The notes beneath the pieces are model-generated. The model made no database searches, was not told the origin of the DNA, and saw only the letters and a program-made list of their open reading frames with translations. 64,000 bases of DNA, from assembly GCF_014681765.1 (NCBI RefSeq), contig NZ_CP061498.1, positions 1,302,001 to 1,366,000 on the forward strand, in the 5' to 3' direction. This DNA is from Roseicitreum antarcticum (lineage in GTDB: Bacteria > Pseudomonadota > Alphaproteobacteria > Rhodobacterales > Rhodobacteraceae). This document shows positions 18,097 through 27,263 of the stretch, piece after piece; positions within the stretch are counted from its first letter, which is position 1, and each line of letters starts with the position of its first letter. A program made the position numbers and the translations under genes.

Positions 18097-19143
18097 ATGG
18101 CAAGCGGAACATTAACGATTGATCTGGACGCGCTGGCGTCGAACTGGCGGGCGCTGAACCGGGCCTCGGGCGCGGCGGTGCAGACGGCCGCCACGGTGAA
18201 GGCCGGGGGCTATGGCCTTGGCGCCGGGCTGGTGGCGCGGACTTTGGCCGAGGCGGGGGCGCGGGCGTTCTTTGTCGCCATCGCCGAAGAAGGTGCGGCG
18301 GTGCGCGAAGCCCTGGGCCCCGGCCCCGCGATCTATGTCTATGGCGGGCATATGCCGGGGGATGCGGACCTGTTGGCGGCCGCGGATCTGGTGCCGATGC
18401 TCAATTCCATCGAACAGGTGACGCGGCAGTTCGAGACCATGCCCGATGCGCCCTTTGGCCTGCAACTGGACAGCGGGATGAACCGGCTGGGCATGGAGGC
18501 CGCCGAATGGCAGGCGGTGGCACCGCTGGCCCTGCCGCGCAGGCCCCGGCTGATCATGTCGCATCTGGCCTCTTCCGATGTGCCCAATGACCCGATGAAC
18601 CGTGAACAACTGGCGGCGTTCAGCGCGATGGTCGAGGGGTGCGGCGTGCCCTGTTCGCTGGCCGCCACCGGCGGAACCCTTCTGGGCGCGGCCTATCATT
18701 TCGACATGACCCGGCCCGGGATCGGCCTTTACGGCGGCAGGCCCTTCGCCGAGGCGCGGCCCGTGGTGCGCCTGTCACTGCCGGTCATCCAGGTGCGCGA
18801 TGTCGCGGAAGGCGAGATCGTGGGCTATAGCGGCACCTGGACCGCGCCCGCGCCTGCGCGCATCGCCACCCTGTCGGGCGGCTATGCCGATGGCATCTTG
18901 CGCAGTCTGAGCAACCGCACGACGCTGTGGCATGACGACATTCCCTGCCCGCTGGTTGGCCGGGTGTCGATGGATCTGCTGACCGTGGATGTCACGCATC
19001 TGCCCGAGGTGCCCGCAGCGCTGGACCTGATCGGGCCGCATCAGGGGATCGACGATCTAGCAGATCAGGCAGGCACCATCGGCTATGAGATCCTGACCGC
19101 GCTGGGCGGGCGCTATGCCCGGCAGGTGCTGGGCGGGGCCTGA
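18097..19143 (+). CDS. alr: Alanine racemase
   Basis: A 348-residue PLP enzyme producing D-alanine for peptidoglycan. The PLP Lys is in [11 protein letters not shown] (the family usually has KADAYG, so two residues are atypical). The catalytic Tyr is in IVGYSGTW, and the C-terminal beta domain carries [13 protein letters not shown]. It lies 150 bp after dnaB on the same strand. A little shorter than E. coli Alr but complete. Confidence 0.92.
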   Translation: MASGTLTIDLDALASNWRALNRASGAAVQTAATVKAGGYGLGAGLVARTLAEAGARAFFVAIAEEGAAVREALGPGPAIYVYGGHMPGDADLLAAADLVPMLNSIEQVTRQFETMPDAPFGLQLDSGMNRLGMEAAEWQAVAPLALPRRPRLIMSHLASSDVPNDPMNREQLAAFSAMVEGCGVPCSLAATGGTLLGAAYHFDMTRPGIGLYGGRPFAEARPVVRLSLPVIQVRDVAEGEIVGYSGTWTAPAPARIATLSGGYADGILRSLSNRTTLWHDDIPCPLVGRVSMDLLTVDVTHLPEVPAALDLIGPHQGIDDLADQAGTIGYEILTALGGRYARQVLGGA

Positions 19144-19298
19144 AAGTCTGGCGGGCTGCGGGTCTGGCGGGCCCTGCGGGGCCGCGCGCCCCTGCCCCAT
19201 GTCGAAGTGCCGCATATACAACCATTTTTGAATGTGTTAATGTCCGGTTAACAACTCAACGCCATTTCCGGCGGGACGGGTTTTGACAGGAGATTGAA

Positions 19299-19505
19299 AT
19301 GTTTGCCAAAAATGTAGGCGGGATCGACCGGGTGCTGCGGATCGTGATTGGGCTGGCGCTGATCCTGGGGTTCTTCCTGAACATGGACGGGGCCTATAGC
19401 TGGCTGTACCTGATCGGCGTGCCGATTGCGCTGACCGGGATTTTCAGTACCTGCCTTGCCTATCGGATCATCGGGATGAACACCTGCCCGACCGAGAAGC
19501 GCTGA
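19299..19505 (+). CDS. DUF2892 inner-membrane protein
   Basis: 68 residues with two transmembrane helices (VLRIVIGLALILGFFL and SWLYLIGVPIALTGIF) and the family signature N-V-G-x-x-D-R-x-x-R-I near the start. The C-terminal CLAYRIIGMNTCP has the conserved Cys residues. The family often accompanies rhodanese/sulfur genes; no such neighbour is present and the function is unknown. Confidence 0.88.
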   Translation: MFAKNVGGIDRVLRIVIGLALILGFFLNMDGAYSWLYLIGVPIALTGIFSTCLAYRIIGMNTCPTEKR

Positions 19506-19819
19506 GGCCAAGATTGCCGCGATGCACCGCTTGATTGACGGGTGCTTCAAGCGCTGAGCCGCGCATAGACGGGCTGCGGTGCGGCGATCTGACAGGGGGG
19601 CTGTTACGGTTTATGCCGGAAATGTCCGGGACCGGGCAATGCGGCGCGCCGACCCTGCCAGATCGCCGTGCCGTGGATGCGGCCCGGCGATTTGCTGCGG
19701 CCTTGAGTCCGCGCGGGGTACGCTCGGCGCGACTGGGCGGCTTACCGCGTGAACCGCACGCCCCAGCGTCAGACCAGCGTCAGATCAGAGCCCCGTTCAA
19801 ACCCTCAATCCGCAGGCAC
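19506..19819. other. Gene-free stretch between DUF2892 and the ABC exporter
   Basis: 314 bp without a supportable gene. It contains two copies of aagcgctgag (near 19497 and 19549) flanking a weak stem (gcacc...gggtgc), which may contribute to termination for the converging units. Confidence 0.45.
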
Positions 19820-19852
19820 CTATGTCGCTGGCACCTCTGTCGCTGGCACCTC
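19815..19852. repeat. 15-bp tandem duplication at an ABC-exporter C-terminus
   Basis: ggcacctatgtcgct and ggcacctctgtcgct (19815-19844) plus a half copy. On the minus strand they encode the C-terminal EVPATEVPAT and place the stop codon within the first unit, as seen for glcD. Confidence 0.9.
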
Positions 19853-21667
19853 ATCGCCCGAGCGCTGGCGCGCCCACATGGCGGCGTATTTGCCGTTGCG
19901 GGCGAGAAGCGCGTCGTGGCTGCCGTGTTCGACGATCACCCCATCCTCGAGCACCACGATGCGGTCGGCATCGACCACGGTGGACAGGCGGTGCGCGATG
20001 GTGATGACGCTGCGCCCGTGGCCCATTGCGCGCAGACTGTCCTGAATGGATTGCTCGGTCTGGGTATCCAGCGCGCTGGTGGCCTCATCCAGCAACAGGA
20101 TCGGGGGGTTTTTCAACAGCGTGCGCGCGATGCCGACGCGCTGTTTCTCACCGCCCGAAAGTTTCAGGCCGCGTTCGCCCACCTGAGTCTCATAGCCTTC
20201 GGGCAGCGAGGCGATGAAGTCATGGATGCGCGCGGCGCGCGCGGCGGCAATGACCTCGGCCTCGGTCGCGCCTTCGCGGCCATAGGCGATGTTGTAGCGG
20301 ATGGTGTCGTTGAACAGCACAGTATCTTGCGGGACCACGCCGATCGCGGCATGCAGGCTGGATTGCGTCACGTCGCGCACATCCTGCCCGTCGATGCGCA
20401 GGCTGCCGCCGGTCACGTCATAGAAGCGGAACAAAAGCCGCCCGATGGTGGATTTGCCGGAACCGGAGGGGCCGACGATGGCCACGGTTTCGCCCGCGCC
20501 CACGGTCAGGCTGATGCCCTTCAAGATGGGCCGCGCCGGGTCATAGCCGAAGGACAGATCGCGCAGCTCTACCGCGCCGCCCTGTACTTTCAGGGGCTGC
20601 GCATCGGGCGCGTCGGTGACATCGGAGGGCTGGCCGAGCAGGTCGAACATCTCGCCCATATCCACCAGCGCCTGCCGGATTTCGCGGTAGACCGTGCCGA
20701 GGAAGTTCAGCGGCATGGTGATCTGGATCATATAGGCGTTGACCATGACGAAATCGCCCACGGTCAGATCGCCGCGCTGCACGCCAACGGCGGCCAGCAC
20801 CATGACCACGACCAGCCCCGAGGTGATGAGGAAGGACTGCCCGAAGTTGAGGAAGGCCAGCGAATAATTGGTCTTGATCGCGGCGGCCTCATATTTCTGC
20901 ATGGCGCTGTCGTAGCGCCGGGCCTCCATGCCTTCGGCGTTGAAATATTTGACGGTTTCGAAGTTCAGGAGGCTGTCGATGGCCTTTTGGTTGGCATCGG
21001 TATCCTGGGCGTTCATCTCCCGGCGCTGTTTCACGCGCCATTCGGTGATGGCGAAGGTGAACCAGACATAAAGCGCGATGGTGACGACGACGGTGACCAG
21101 ATACCAGACGTCGAACAGCCAGAACAGCACGACCGAGATCATCAGAAGTTCCAGAACCAGCGGCCCGATCGAGAACAGCAAGAACCGCAGCAGGAATTCC
21201 ACCCCCTTCACGCCGCGTTCGATGATCCGGCTGAGGCCCCCGGTCTTGCGCGTGATGTGGTAGCGCAGCGACAGGCGGTGGATATGGGTGAAGGTTTCCA
21301 GCGCCAGCGCGCGCAGGGCCCGCTGGCCGACACGGGTGAAAAGCACATCGCGCAATTGCTGGAAGCCCACCGACATCAGCCGCGCCATGCCGTAGGCCAC
21401 CGTCAGCCCCACCGCGCCGACGGCAAGCCACCAGCCCGCGCCCTCGCCCGACAGGGCATCGACGGCGGTCTTGTAGAAGAAGGGCGTGGCCACCGCGATG
21501 ACCTTCGACAACACCAGCACCAAGAGGGCCAGCACGACGCGCTGGCGCACCCACGGCGCATCGTCGGGCCAGAGGTAGGGCGCAACGCGGCGGATGGTGC
21601 GCCAGCCGCTGGCACGTTCGCGGGCAGAGGTGGTGGCGTCGTCGTCGGCTTCGGTGGCTGGCGGCAT
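19820..21667 (-). CDS. ABC exporter of the Atm1/heavy-metal family (fused permease-ATPase)
   Basis: 615 residues. The N-terminal exporter membrane domain has six predicted helices (first near VVLALLVLVLSKVIAVATPFFY) and the Atm1-type segments KTGGLSRIIERGVKG and LNFETVKYFNAEGMEARRYD. The C-terminal ATPase has Walker A GPSGSGKST, the signature LSGGEKQRVGIAR, Walker B ILLLDEATSALD and the H-loop IAHRLST. Close resemblance to mitochondrial Atm1 and bacterial NaAtm1 suggests export of glutathione-type sulfur or metal conjugates; substrate is inferred. It works as a homodimer in the inner membrane. Confidence 0.9.
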   Translation of the reverse strand: MPPATEADDDATTSARERASGWRTIRRVAPYLWPDDAPWVRQRVVLALLVLVLSKVIAVATPFFYKTAVDALSGEGAGWWLAVGAVGLTVAYGMARLMSVGFQQLRDVLFTRVGQRALRALALETFTHIHRLSLRYHITRKTGGLSRIIERGVKGVEFLLRFLLFSIGPLVLELLMISVVLFWLFDVWYLVTVVVTIALYVWFTFAITEWRVKQRREMNAQDTDANQKAIDSLLNFETVKYFNAEGMEARRYDSAMQKYEAAAIKTNYSLAFLNFGQSFLITSGLVVVMVLAAVGVQRGDLTVGDFVMVNAYMIQITMPLNFLGTVYREIRQALVDMGEMFDLLGQPSDVTDAPDAQPLKVQGGAVELRDLSFGYDPARPILKGISLTVGAGETVAIVGPSGSGKSTIGRLLFRFYDVTGGSLRIDGQDVRDVTQSSLHAAIGVVPQDTVLFNDTIRYNIAYGREGATEAEVIAAARAARIHDFIASLPEGYETQVGERGLKLSGGEKQRVGIARTLLKNPPILLLDEATSALDTQTEQSIQDSLRAMGHGRSVITIAHRLSTVVDADRIVVLEDGVIVEHGSHDALLARNGKYAAMWARQRSGDEVPATEVPAT

Positions 21668-21874
21668 AGGGCACTTTCCGTTGGCTTTCGCGCAATCTAG
21701 TCAGGCCGCAGGGTAAAGACCAGAGGGCGGATGCCGCAGGGCTGGTTTGGGGGCAGGCGTTGCAGGGGATGCAAGCGTCCCTGCCCTGTCGCTGCGGGCT
21801 GCCGGGTTCGGTGCGAGGGACCAGGACCAGGGGGGGCAGTAGCGGGATCGCCTGGGCGGAACTGTAGCGATGCG

Positions 21875-23605
21875 CTATTCCGGCAGGGTAAACACCTGCC
21901 CGGGGTAGATCAGATCGGGGTCGCGGATCTGGGATCGGTTGGCCTCGAAAATCCGCACATAGAGGAAGCCATCGCCATAGGTCTGGCTGGAAATCCCCCA
22001 GAGCGTATTGCCGGGCTGCACCGTCATCGCCTCGATGCGGGGGGTGTCGCTGTCGGCGTCCGACGCGGCGCGCAACAGGGCGGGCGCCTCACGCTGGAAG
22101 GGCGTCTCGAACCGCGAGGAGACGCGGCCCGCATCGTCCAGCGCATCGACGCGCAGGGTGTACACCCCGGTATCCACATCAGGCAGCACCGTGCGCCATG
22201 AGCGGTCGGCAAGGCTGCGGGTGTCGGTCACAAGCTGGTTGTCGAGATAGACGCGCACCCCCGCTTCGGGCTGCGGCGTCTGGCCCACCAGCCGCACATC
22301 GCCCTGCGTGTCATAGCTGATCGCGTCGATGCGGATGTTATCGGTGACCTGCGGCAGTGTCGGGGTGCTGGCCTGCCCCAGCAGGCGGATGTCGCCGTCC
22401 GGGCTGATGAGGAGCGCAGGCGGGGCGGCGGGTTGCGGTGTGGATTGCGGCGCGGATTGTGGCGTGGGACCGGATGCAGCGTCAGGCACAGACGGGGCGG
22501 CGGGGCCATTATCGCGGGCGTTGGCGGCGGCCAGCACTGCGGGGGATGCGGCCCCCGGGGGGGTCGGCGCGTCGGGGGCTGGGGCCGGTTCGGTTGCGCG
22601 CCCGATGTCGGCTTGGGGCGCGGCGGAGGCGCCTGCCGGGCGCATCGGGGCTGTGGCTTGTGCCCCGGGCTGATCGTTGGCACCCGGCTGATCGTTGGCC
22701 CCCATTGCGCGGGGCAGATCACTGGCGCCGCCGGGGCGCGCGGCGGGATCGTTGCCTGCAACTGCGTCGGACAGCAGGGCCACTTGCGGCGCTGCAGCGG
22801 GCGTGTCGGTTCCGGTTTCCGCGCCCGAGGTGCCGATCGTTGTCGCGTTCAGCGCCGGGGCAGGCTGTTGTGTACCCAGAGGACCGGGGGAGGGTTGGGT
22901 TTCGGCCGTTTGTTCGGGGGCGGGCTGCGCGGCGTCGGTGTCCGCTTGCGCCAGTTGCGTGCCTTGCGCTGTGGCGGGGTCGGGTACATCCGACACGGGT
23001 ACATCAGAATCGGGTACATCAGAATCGGGGGCTGCGGCATCATCCGCCTGCGTATCGCCGGGCATCGCTTCGGTATCCGCCTGCGCGATTTGCGGGGCAG
23101 CATCCGGCTGCGCGGGCGTGGGGGCGATCAGCACGCTTTCGTCAGACGCGATCTGCGCGCCATCAGCCAGCCGCATCGACAGGGTCATCAGCCGCGCCGT
23201 GGCGCTGGGCGAAAGGTCGAAGAGCGTCACGAAACTGCCCTGCCCGTCGATGATGGTTTGCGACACGCTGTCGCCATCGACCAGCACCGCCAGCCCGGCA
23301 TCGGGCGTGCCCTGCCCCGCGACCAGCGCCGCGCCGTCGGCGGCGATGCGCACCACGTCGAAGCGCGGCGGCGCGGGCAAGGCCGCATCCGGGGCCGGGT
23401 CAGACGCGGCATCGGCCATGGTGTCGGCCATTGTGTCGGCCATGCTGTCGGGCGCATTGGCAACATCCCGGGCAGCCCCCTCAGGGGCCTGCCCACGCGA
23501 CAGCATGAAAATGCCCGCGCCGAGGCCCGCGATCAGCACGGCCGCGCCCAGCATCTTCTTGCTACTTACCTGACCTGTCGCCATGCTATTCCGGTGCTTG
23601 TCCAT
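21875..23605 (-). CDS. Membrane-anchored LysM-domain protein with a long Ala/Pro/Gln-rich linker
   Basis: 576 residues: an N-terminal membrane segment (KKMLGAAVLIAGLGAGIFML), then a periplasmic region rich in A, P, Q and D (about 40-400) with short repeats (MADT, DSDVP, ANDQPG), a folded part with repeated Ig-like strands (VRIDAISYDTQGDVRLVGQTPQP), and a C-terminal LysM domain (TVQPGNTLWGISSQTYGDGFLYVRIFEAN) that binds peptidoglycan. This architecture is common in Rhodobacteraceae. The start is not fixed by a clear ribosome site; MATGQV seven residues later is an alternative. Confidence 0.85.
   Translation of the reverse strand: MDKHRNSMATGQVSSKKMLGAAVLIAGLGAGIFMLSRGQAPEGAARDVANAPDSMADTMADTMADAASDPAPDAALPAPPRFDVVRIAADGAALVAGQGTPDAGLAVLVDGDSVSQTIIDGQGSFVTLFDLSPSATARLMTLSMRLADGAQIASDESVLIAPTPAQPDAAPQIAQADTEAMPGDTQADDAAAPDSDVPDSDVPVSDVPDPATAQGTQLAQADTDAAQPAPEQTAETQPSPGPLGTQQPAPALNATTIGTSGAETGTDTPAAAPQVALLSDAVAGNDPAARPGGASDLPRAMGANDQPGANDQPGAQATAPMRPAGASAAPQADIGRATEPAPAPDAPTPPGAASPAVLAAANARDNGPAAPSVPDAASGPTPQSAPQSTPQPAAPPALLISPDGDIRLLGQASTPTLPQVTDNIRIDAISYDTQGDVRLVGQTPQPEAGVRVYLDNQLVTDTRSLADRSWRTVLPDVDTGVYTLRVDALDDAGRVSSRFETPFQREAPALLRAASDADSDTPRIEAMTVQPGNTLWGISSQTYGDGFLYVRIFEANRSQIRDPDLIYPGQVFTLPE
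22981..23025. repeat. Three-copy 15-bp tandem repeat in the LysM gene
   Basis: cgggtacatccgaca and two copies of cgggtacatcagaat. On the coding (minus) strand they give successive DSDVP/VSDVP pentapeptides in the linker. Confidence 0.93.
23412..23447. repeat. Three-copy 12-bp tandem repeat in the LysM gene
   Basis: tcggccatggtg, tcggccattgtg and tcggccatgctg follow one another and encode the MADTMADTMAD stretch of the linker. Confidence 0.9.
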
Positions 23606-23688
23606 TTCATCGCCGCAGGGTCGCTTGTCGCGCCAGCGTTAACCCCTTATCAAGAGCAAATCTCGCAACAATACAAGGTTTTGTCACG

Positions 23689-24246
23689 ATGGCCCGTCCA
23701 ATTCGCTCGGTCTGTGTTTTCTGTGGTGCCCGCAACGGCACCCCGCCCGCCTATGTCGCCGCCGCCCGCGCGTTAGGGGCGGTGCTGGCCGATGCGAACT
23801 GGCGGCTGGTCTATGGCGCGGGCGATGTCGGGCTGATGGGCGAAGTGGCGCGCGCGGCGCAATCCGAAGGGGCCGAAACCTTCGGCGTCATCCCCCAGCA
23901 CCTGATGACGCGCGAAGTGGGGCGGCGCGACCTGACGTCGCTGGTGGTGACCGAGACGATGCATGAGCGCAAGAAGGTGATGTTCGTCAACTCGGACGCC
24001 ATCGTGGTGCTGCCCGGCGGCGCGGGCACGCTGGATGAGTTCTTCGAGGTGCTGACCTGGCGGCAATTGGGCCTGCACGGCAAGCCGATCTTCATCCTGA
24101 ACATCGACGGCTTCTGGACGCCGCTGCTGGCGCTGATCTCGCATGTGATCGCGCAGGGCTTCGCCGAGGAGACGATACACCACTATTTCACCGTGGTAGA
24201 GACCGTGCCGGATTTGGCGCGGGAATTGCACGCCGCGCTGGGGTGA
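23689..24246 (+). CDS. LOG-family nucleotide 5'-monophosphate phosphoribohydrolase
   Basis: 185 residues of the Rossmann-fold LOG (lonely guy) family, which cleaves cytokinin or other nucleoside monophosphates to base and ribose 5-phosphate. The hallmark motif PGGAGTLDEFFEVLTW is intact, and the N-terminal VYGAGDVGLMGEVARAA and MHERKKVMFVNSDA match. In bacteria without cytokinin signalling the role is probably nucleotide housekeeping. It diverges from the LysM gene. Confidence 0.9.
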   Translation: MARPIRSVCVFCGARNGTPPAYVAAARALGAVLADANWRLVYGAGDVGLMGEVARAAQSEGAETFGVIPQHLMTREVGRRDLTSLVVTETMHERKKVMFVNSDAIVVLPGGAGTLDEFFEVLTWRQLGLHGKPIFILNIDGFWTPLLALISHVIAQGFAEETIHHYFTVVETVPDLARELHAALG

Positions 24247-24398
24247 GGTTTCTGAGGGGCGCCGGAGCATTGCGTTGCGCCCTGCCCCGCCTTGCGCTCT
24301 GCACTGCCTTGCGCCCTGCACTGCCATAGTCGCACCAGCGCCCTGCGCTTCGCACAAAGGAGCGAAGCGCCATGGGTGCCTATGTCAGATCGCCAACG

Positions 24399-25340
24399 CT
24401 AGGGGCCCGCAGGTGGTGTGCCTGCCGCGACCCGCGCGCGGCGGGCGGCGCGGTCATTGCGCAAGGTTTCCGCGGAATAGAGCGCCAGCGCCACCCAGAT
24501 GACCCCGAAAGCCATGCCGTGCCAGGGGCTGAACGGCTCCAGAAAGATGAACGTCGCCACCACCGCCTGGATCGTCGGGTTGAGGTATTGCACCAGACCG
24601 ATGGTGGCGTAGGTGACACGTTTGCCCGCATAGCTGAACAAGATCAACGGCCCGCCGGTCAGCGGCCCTGAAAGCATCAGCAACGCGGTGTCGGACCAGT
24701 TGCGCCCGAAGGCACCAGAGGCCGCGCCCTGCCCGCCCCACCCCAGTGCGTGCGCGCCGTAAAGCCAGATCAGCGCGAGAGGGGCGAGAAGCATCACCTC
24801 GGTCGTGACCGACACGACCGGCCCGGCGCTGACCCAGCGCTTCACCAGCCCGTAGCACCCGAAGCTGAACGCCAGCACCAGCGACACGATGGGCGCCACC
24901 CCCAGCCCCCAGGTCAGCCCGGCCACGGCGAGGGCGACAAGCGCGACGGCACTCCATTTGACGGGCGACAACCGCTCGCCCAGCACAGCCGCGCCCATGG
25001 CCACCGCGACCAGCGGGAAGATGTAATAGCCCAGCGAGGCCTCTAACGCGCGGCCGGCCTGCACCGACCAGATGAAGAAGAACCAGTTGACCGAGATCAG
25101 CAACCCCGACAGCGCCACCAGCCCCAGCATGCGCGGGCTGCGCAGGATGTCGCGCACAAGGTTCAGCCGCCCCTGAAGCGCCAGCACGCAGCCAAAGAAC
25201 ACCAGCGACCAGAGGGTGCGATGGGCCAGCACCTCCAGCGGCGGAACGTGGGAAAGCAGTTTGTAATAGATCGAGGACAGCCCCCAGATCACGCAGGTCG
25301 CCACCATGGCCATGAGGCCGCGAGAGGTTTCAGAGAGCAT
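24399..25340 (-). CDS. rarD: EamA/RarD-type transporter
   Basis: A 313-residue integral membrane protein with about ten hydrophobic helices and two EamA repeats. The start LMAMVATCVIWGLSSIYYKLLSHVPPLEVLAHRTLWS is the RarD signature (chloramphenicol-sensitive protein group). Also visible are ISVNWFFFIWSV and GLVQYLNPTIQAVVATFIFLEPF. The transported metabolite is unknown. A purine-rich AGGAAACCCC precedes the ATG. Confidence 0.88.
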   Translation of the reverse strand: MLSETSRGLMAMVATCVIWGLSSIYYKLLSHVPPLEVLAHRTLWSLVFFGCVLALQGRLNLVRDILRSPRMLGLVALSGLLISVNWFFFIWSVQAGRALEASLGYYIFPLVAVAMGAAVLGERLSPVKWSAVALVALAVAGLTWGLGVAPIVSLVLAFSFGCYGLVKRWVSAGPVVSVTTEVMLLAPLALIWLYGAHALGWGGQGAASGAFGRNWSDTALLMLSGPLTGGPLILFSYAGKRVTYATIGLVQYLNPTIQAVVATFIFLEPFSPWHGMAFGVIWVALALYSAETLRNDRAARRARVAAGTPPAGP

Positions 25341-25391
25341 GGGGTTTCCTGTGGTTAACGCGGGGCGGTATTGGCGGGATGGCCGCAGGTG

Positions 25392-25447
25392 GGTCGGGTC
25401 CGAGTGGTCGGGTCTAAATGGTCGGGTCTAAATGGTCGGGTCTAAAT
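25392..25447. repeat. Four-copy 14-bp tandem repeat upstream of rarD
   Basis: Three perfect copies of ggtcgggtctaaat (25406-25447) are preceded by one variant (25392-25405) and followed by a partial copy. It is intergenic, 52 bp upstream of the rarD start. Confidence 0.93.
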
Positions 25448-25810
25448 GGTCGGGCGCAAATAGATCGGCGGCGGGCTTCAGGGCGCTGTGGGTGCAGGTC
25501 GGCTCTGATGTGACGATTGCTCTGGCCGAGTCTTACTGCACAGGTTCAGGAAATTACATTCGTATACTATTCCCCCTTGCCGCGCCAGTCCGTCACGGGG
25601 AAGCGGGGATCGGGGGCGGCCTGCATGGATTGCCCTGCGTGTTGCACCGATGGCACGGCCAACGCTTCACCGGGGCAGTCTGCGGGCCTTGGCGCGCTGG
25701 CGTCAATGCTTTCGCCCAGCATCCTTGACCCCGCCGCCCCTTCCGGGGCGCCCGTTTCCCCCGAACGCCCGCGCAAGGGGCGTTTGGTTGATGGTTGACA
25801 CCTCGCCAAA

Positions 25811-25835
25811 TTGCGACTAATTCTCATTATCAAAT
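25811..25835 (+). promoter_or_regulatory. Fur/Mur-like operator
   Basis: gactaattctcattatc carries the right half-site TCATTATC of the classical Fur consensus exactly and a degenerate left half. It sits 21 bp before the start of the metal-binding protein gene. Fur-family (Fur, or Mur in alphaproteobacteria) repression by Fe or Mn is inferred. Confidence 0.5.
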
Positions 25836-25855
25836 AAGGTCCGAAAGGAGTGCCC

Positions 25856-26836
25856 ATGCGACAGACCCTCACCCTCGTCCCGCTTATGGCTGCGCTGAGC
25901 GTCGCCGCCCCGGCGCGCGCGGCGGATACCGCGCCGTTGCAGGTTTTGGCGACGGTGGGCATGGTGGCCGATCTGGCGCAGCGCGTGGGGGGGGGCTGTG
26001 CCGAGGTCGAGGCGATGATGGGCGCGGGTAGCGATCCGCATCTCTATCAGCCCACGGCATCCGATGTGTCGAAACTGCAGGCGGCAGAGCTGATCCTTTA
26101 TGTCCATCCGACGCTGGAGGCGCGGCTGGCCACGGTGCTGGAGCGTTTTTCACAGCGCACCCCCACGCTGGGGCTGGTTGCGGCGACCTATGGGCCCGAT
26201 GACCTGCGCGCGGCGAGTGGCGGGATCGACCCGCATATCTGGATGGATGTTGCGCTGTGGTCGCGCATCGTGCCGGTGATTGCCGAGGCGATTGCCGAAG
26301 CGCGCCCCGACTGCCGCGCGATGCTGGACGCGCAGGCCGCAGCGCTGGGCGCGGAACTGGACGCGCTGCACGGGTGGGTCACGGCCAGCATCGGCAGCAT
26401 CCCCGACGGCGCGCGCCAATTGGTCACCGCGCATGACGCGTTCGGCTATTTCGCCACCGCCTACGGGATGGACGCATCCGAGGGGATCGAAGGGATCTCG
26501 ACCGAATCCGAGGCCAGCATCGGCGATATCCGCGAGGTTGCGCAATTCGTGGCCGAGATCCGCCTGCCGGCGGTCTTCGTGGAAACCACGATCAACCCGC
26601 GCACGGTCGAGGCGATGGTGGCCGAAAGCCGCGCGCTGGGGCATGAAGTGGCGATCGGCGGGGCGCTGTATTCCGACGCGATGGGCGCGCCGGGGATGGC
26701 GTCGGGCACCTATATCGGCATGATCCGGGCCAATACCGTGGCGATCACCACCGCGCTGGGCGGCACCCCGCCGCCGCTGCCCGGGGCGCTGGCAGGCTGG
26801 GCCGCATCATTTGCGGATGAGCTGGCGGGGCAATAG
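25856..26836 (+). CDS. Metal ABC transporter substrate-binding protein (TroA/MntA type)
   Basis: About 326 residues with a signal peptide (LTLVPLMAALSVAAPARA). It is a cluster A-I periplasmic metal-binding protein: likely ligands are the His residues in GSDPHLYQPTASD, ILYVHPTLE and GGIDPHIWMD, plus Glu/Asp in VFVETTIN and ALYSDAMG. There is no His-rich loop as in ZnuA, which favours Mn or Fe over Zn. ATG 25856 is preceded by AAAGGAG at 5 nt. It heads the operon, but a 427-bp gap separates it from the ATPase gene. Confidence 0.9.
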   Translation: MRQTLTLVPLMAALSVAAPARAADTAPLQVLATVGMVADLAQRVGGGCAEVEAMMGAGSDPHLYQPTASDVSKLQAAELILYVHPTLEARLATVLERFSQRTPTLGLVAATYGPDDLRAASGGIDPHIWMDVALWSRIVPVIAEAIAEARPDCRAMLDAQAAALGAELDALHGWVTASIGSIPDGARQLVTAHDAFGYFATAYGMDASEGIEGISTESEASIGDIREVAQFVAEIRLPAVFVETTINPRTVEAMVAESRALGHEVAIGGALYSDAMGAPGMASGTYIGMIRANTVAITTALGGTPPPLPGALAGWAASFADELAGQ

Positions 26837-26955
26837 GGCCGTTGCAGGGGCTGGTGGCGCAGGGAATGACCCCGGCGCCGCGCAATCAGCCCGGGCACGC
26901 AATGGGCTGAAGCCGGTGCGGTGCGATGCCTTCGGAGCCAGCGCGCCCGGTCGCC

Positions 26956-27000
26956 AGCCCGGTCCTTGGCCGCCCGGTTGTTGGCAGCCCGGTTGTTGGC
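26956..27000. repeat. Three-copy 15-bp tandem repeat in the metal operon gap
   Basis: agcccggtccttggc, cgcccggttgttggc and agcccggttgttggc are consecutive, with 13-14 of 15 positions shared between neighbours. Confidence 0.93.
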
Positions 27001-27134
27001 ACAGTCGCCGGACCCGTGGACCGTCACGCCCGCCAATGTGCCGCCGGATACCTGCACCAACGGCTGGTACCTGCGCGCGACCGGCCTATAGTGCTGTGCA
27101 AAGCCCTGACGCTTCATGGTATGCGCTGGATATC

Positions 27135-27170
27135 GGGCGCTGTATCCTGGGCACCGTATCCTGGGCGCCG
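27135..27170. repeat. 14-bp tandem repeat in the metal operon gap
   Basis: gggcgctgtatcct and gggcaccgtatcct, followed by a partial copy gggcgccgt. Confidence 0.88.
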
Positions 27171-27263
27171 TGCTGACCGAACCGATGTCCGATCTGATCA
27201 CCCACACCCTGGGCCCCCGACCCGACCACCCCGCCTGAAACCCCCTTCCCCCGCAGAGGCCCC

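Larger units (their letters stand above)
25341..25855. other. Gene-free region before the metal-ABC operon
   Basis: 515 bp divergent region between rarD and the metal-binding protein gene. It contains a four-copy 14-bp array (25392-25447), no supportable gene, and at its right end the Fur-like box and ribosome site of the metal operon. Confidence 0.6.
26837..27263. other. 427-bp gap inside the metal-ABC operon
   Basis: No supportable gene. It carries two different tandem arrays (3 x 15 bp at 26956-27000 and about 2.6 x 14 bp at 27135-27170) between the binding-protein gene and the ATPase gene. Expansion of such repeats may have widened the gap; a second promoter or processing site is possible but not visible. 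Confidence 0.6.

Noticed and set aside
22433-23776. Plus-strand Gly/Arg-rich open frame opposite the LysM gene
   Set aside because: Low-complexity antisense of the Ala/Pro-rich linker; the minus strand has a signal anchor and a real LysM domain.
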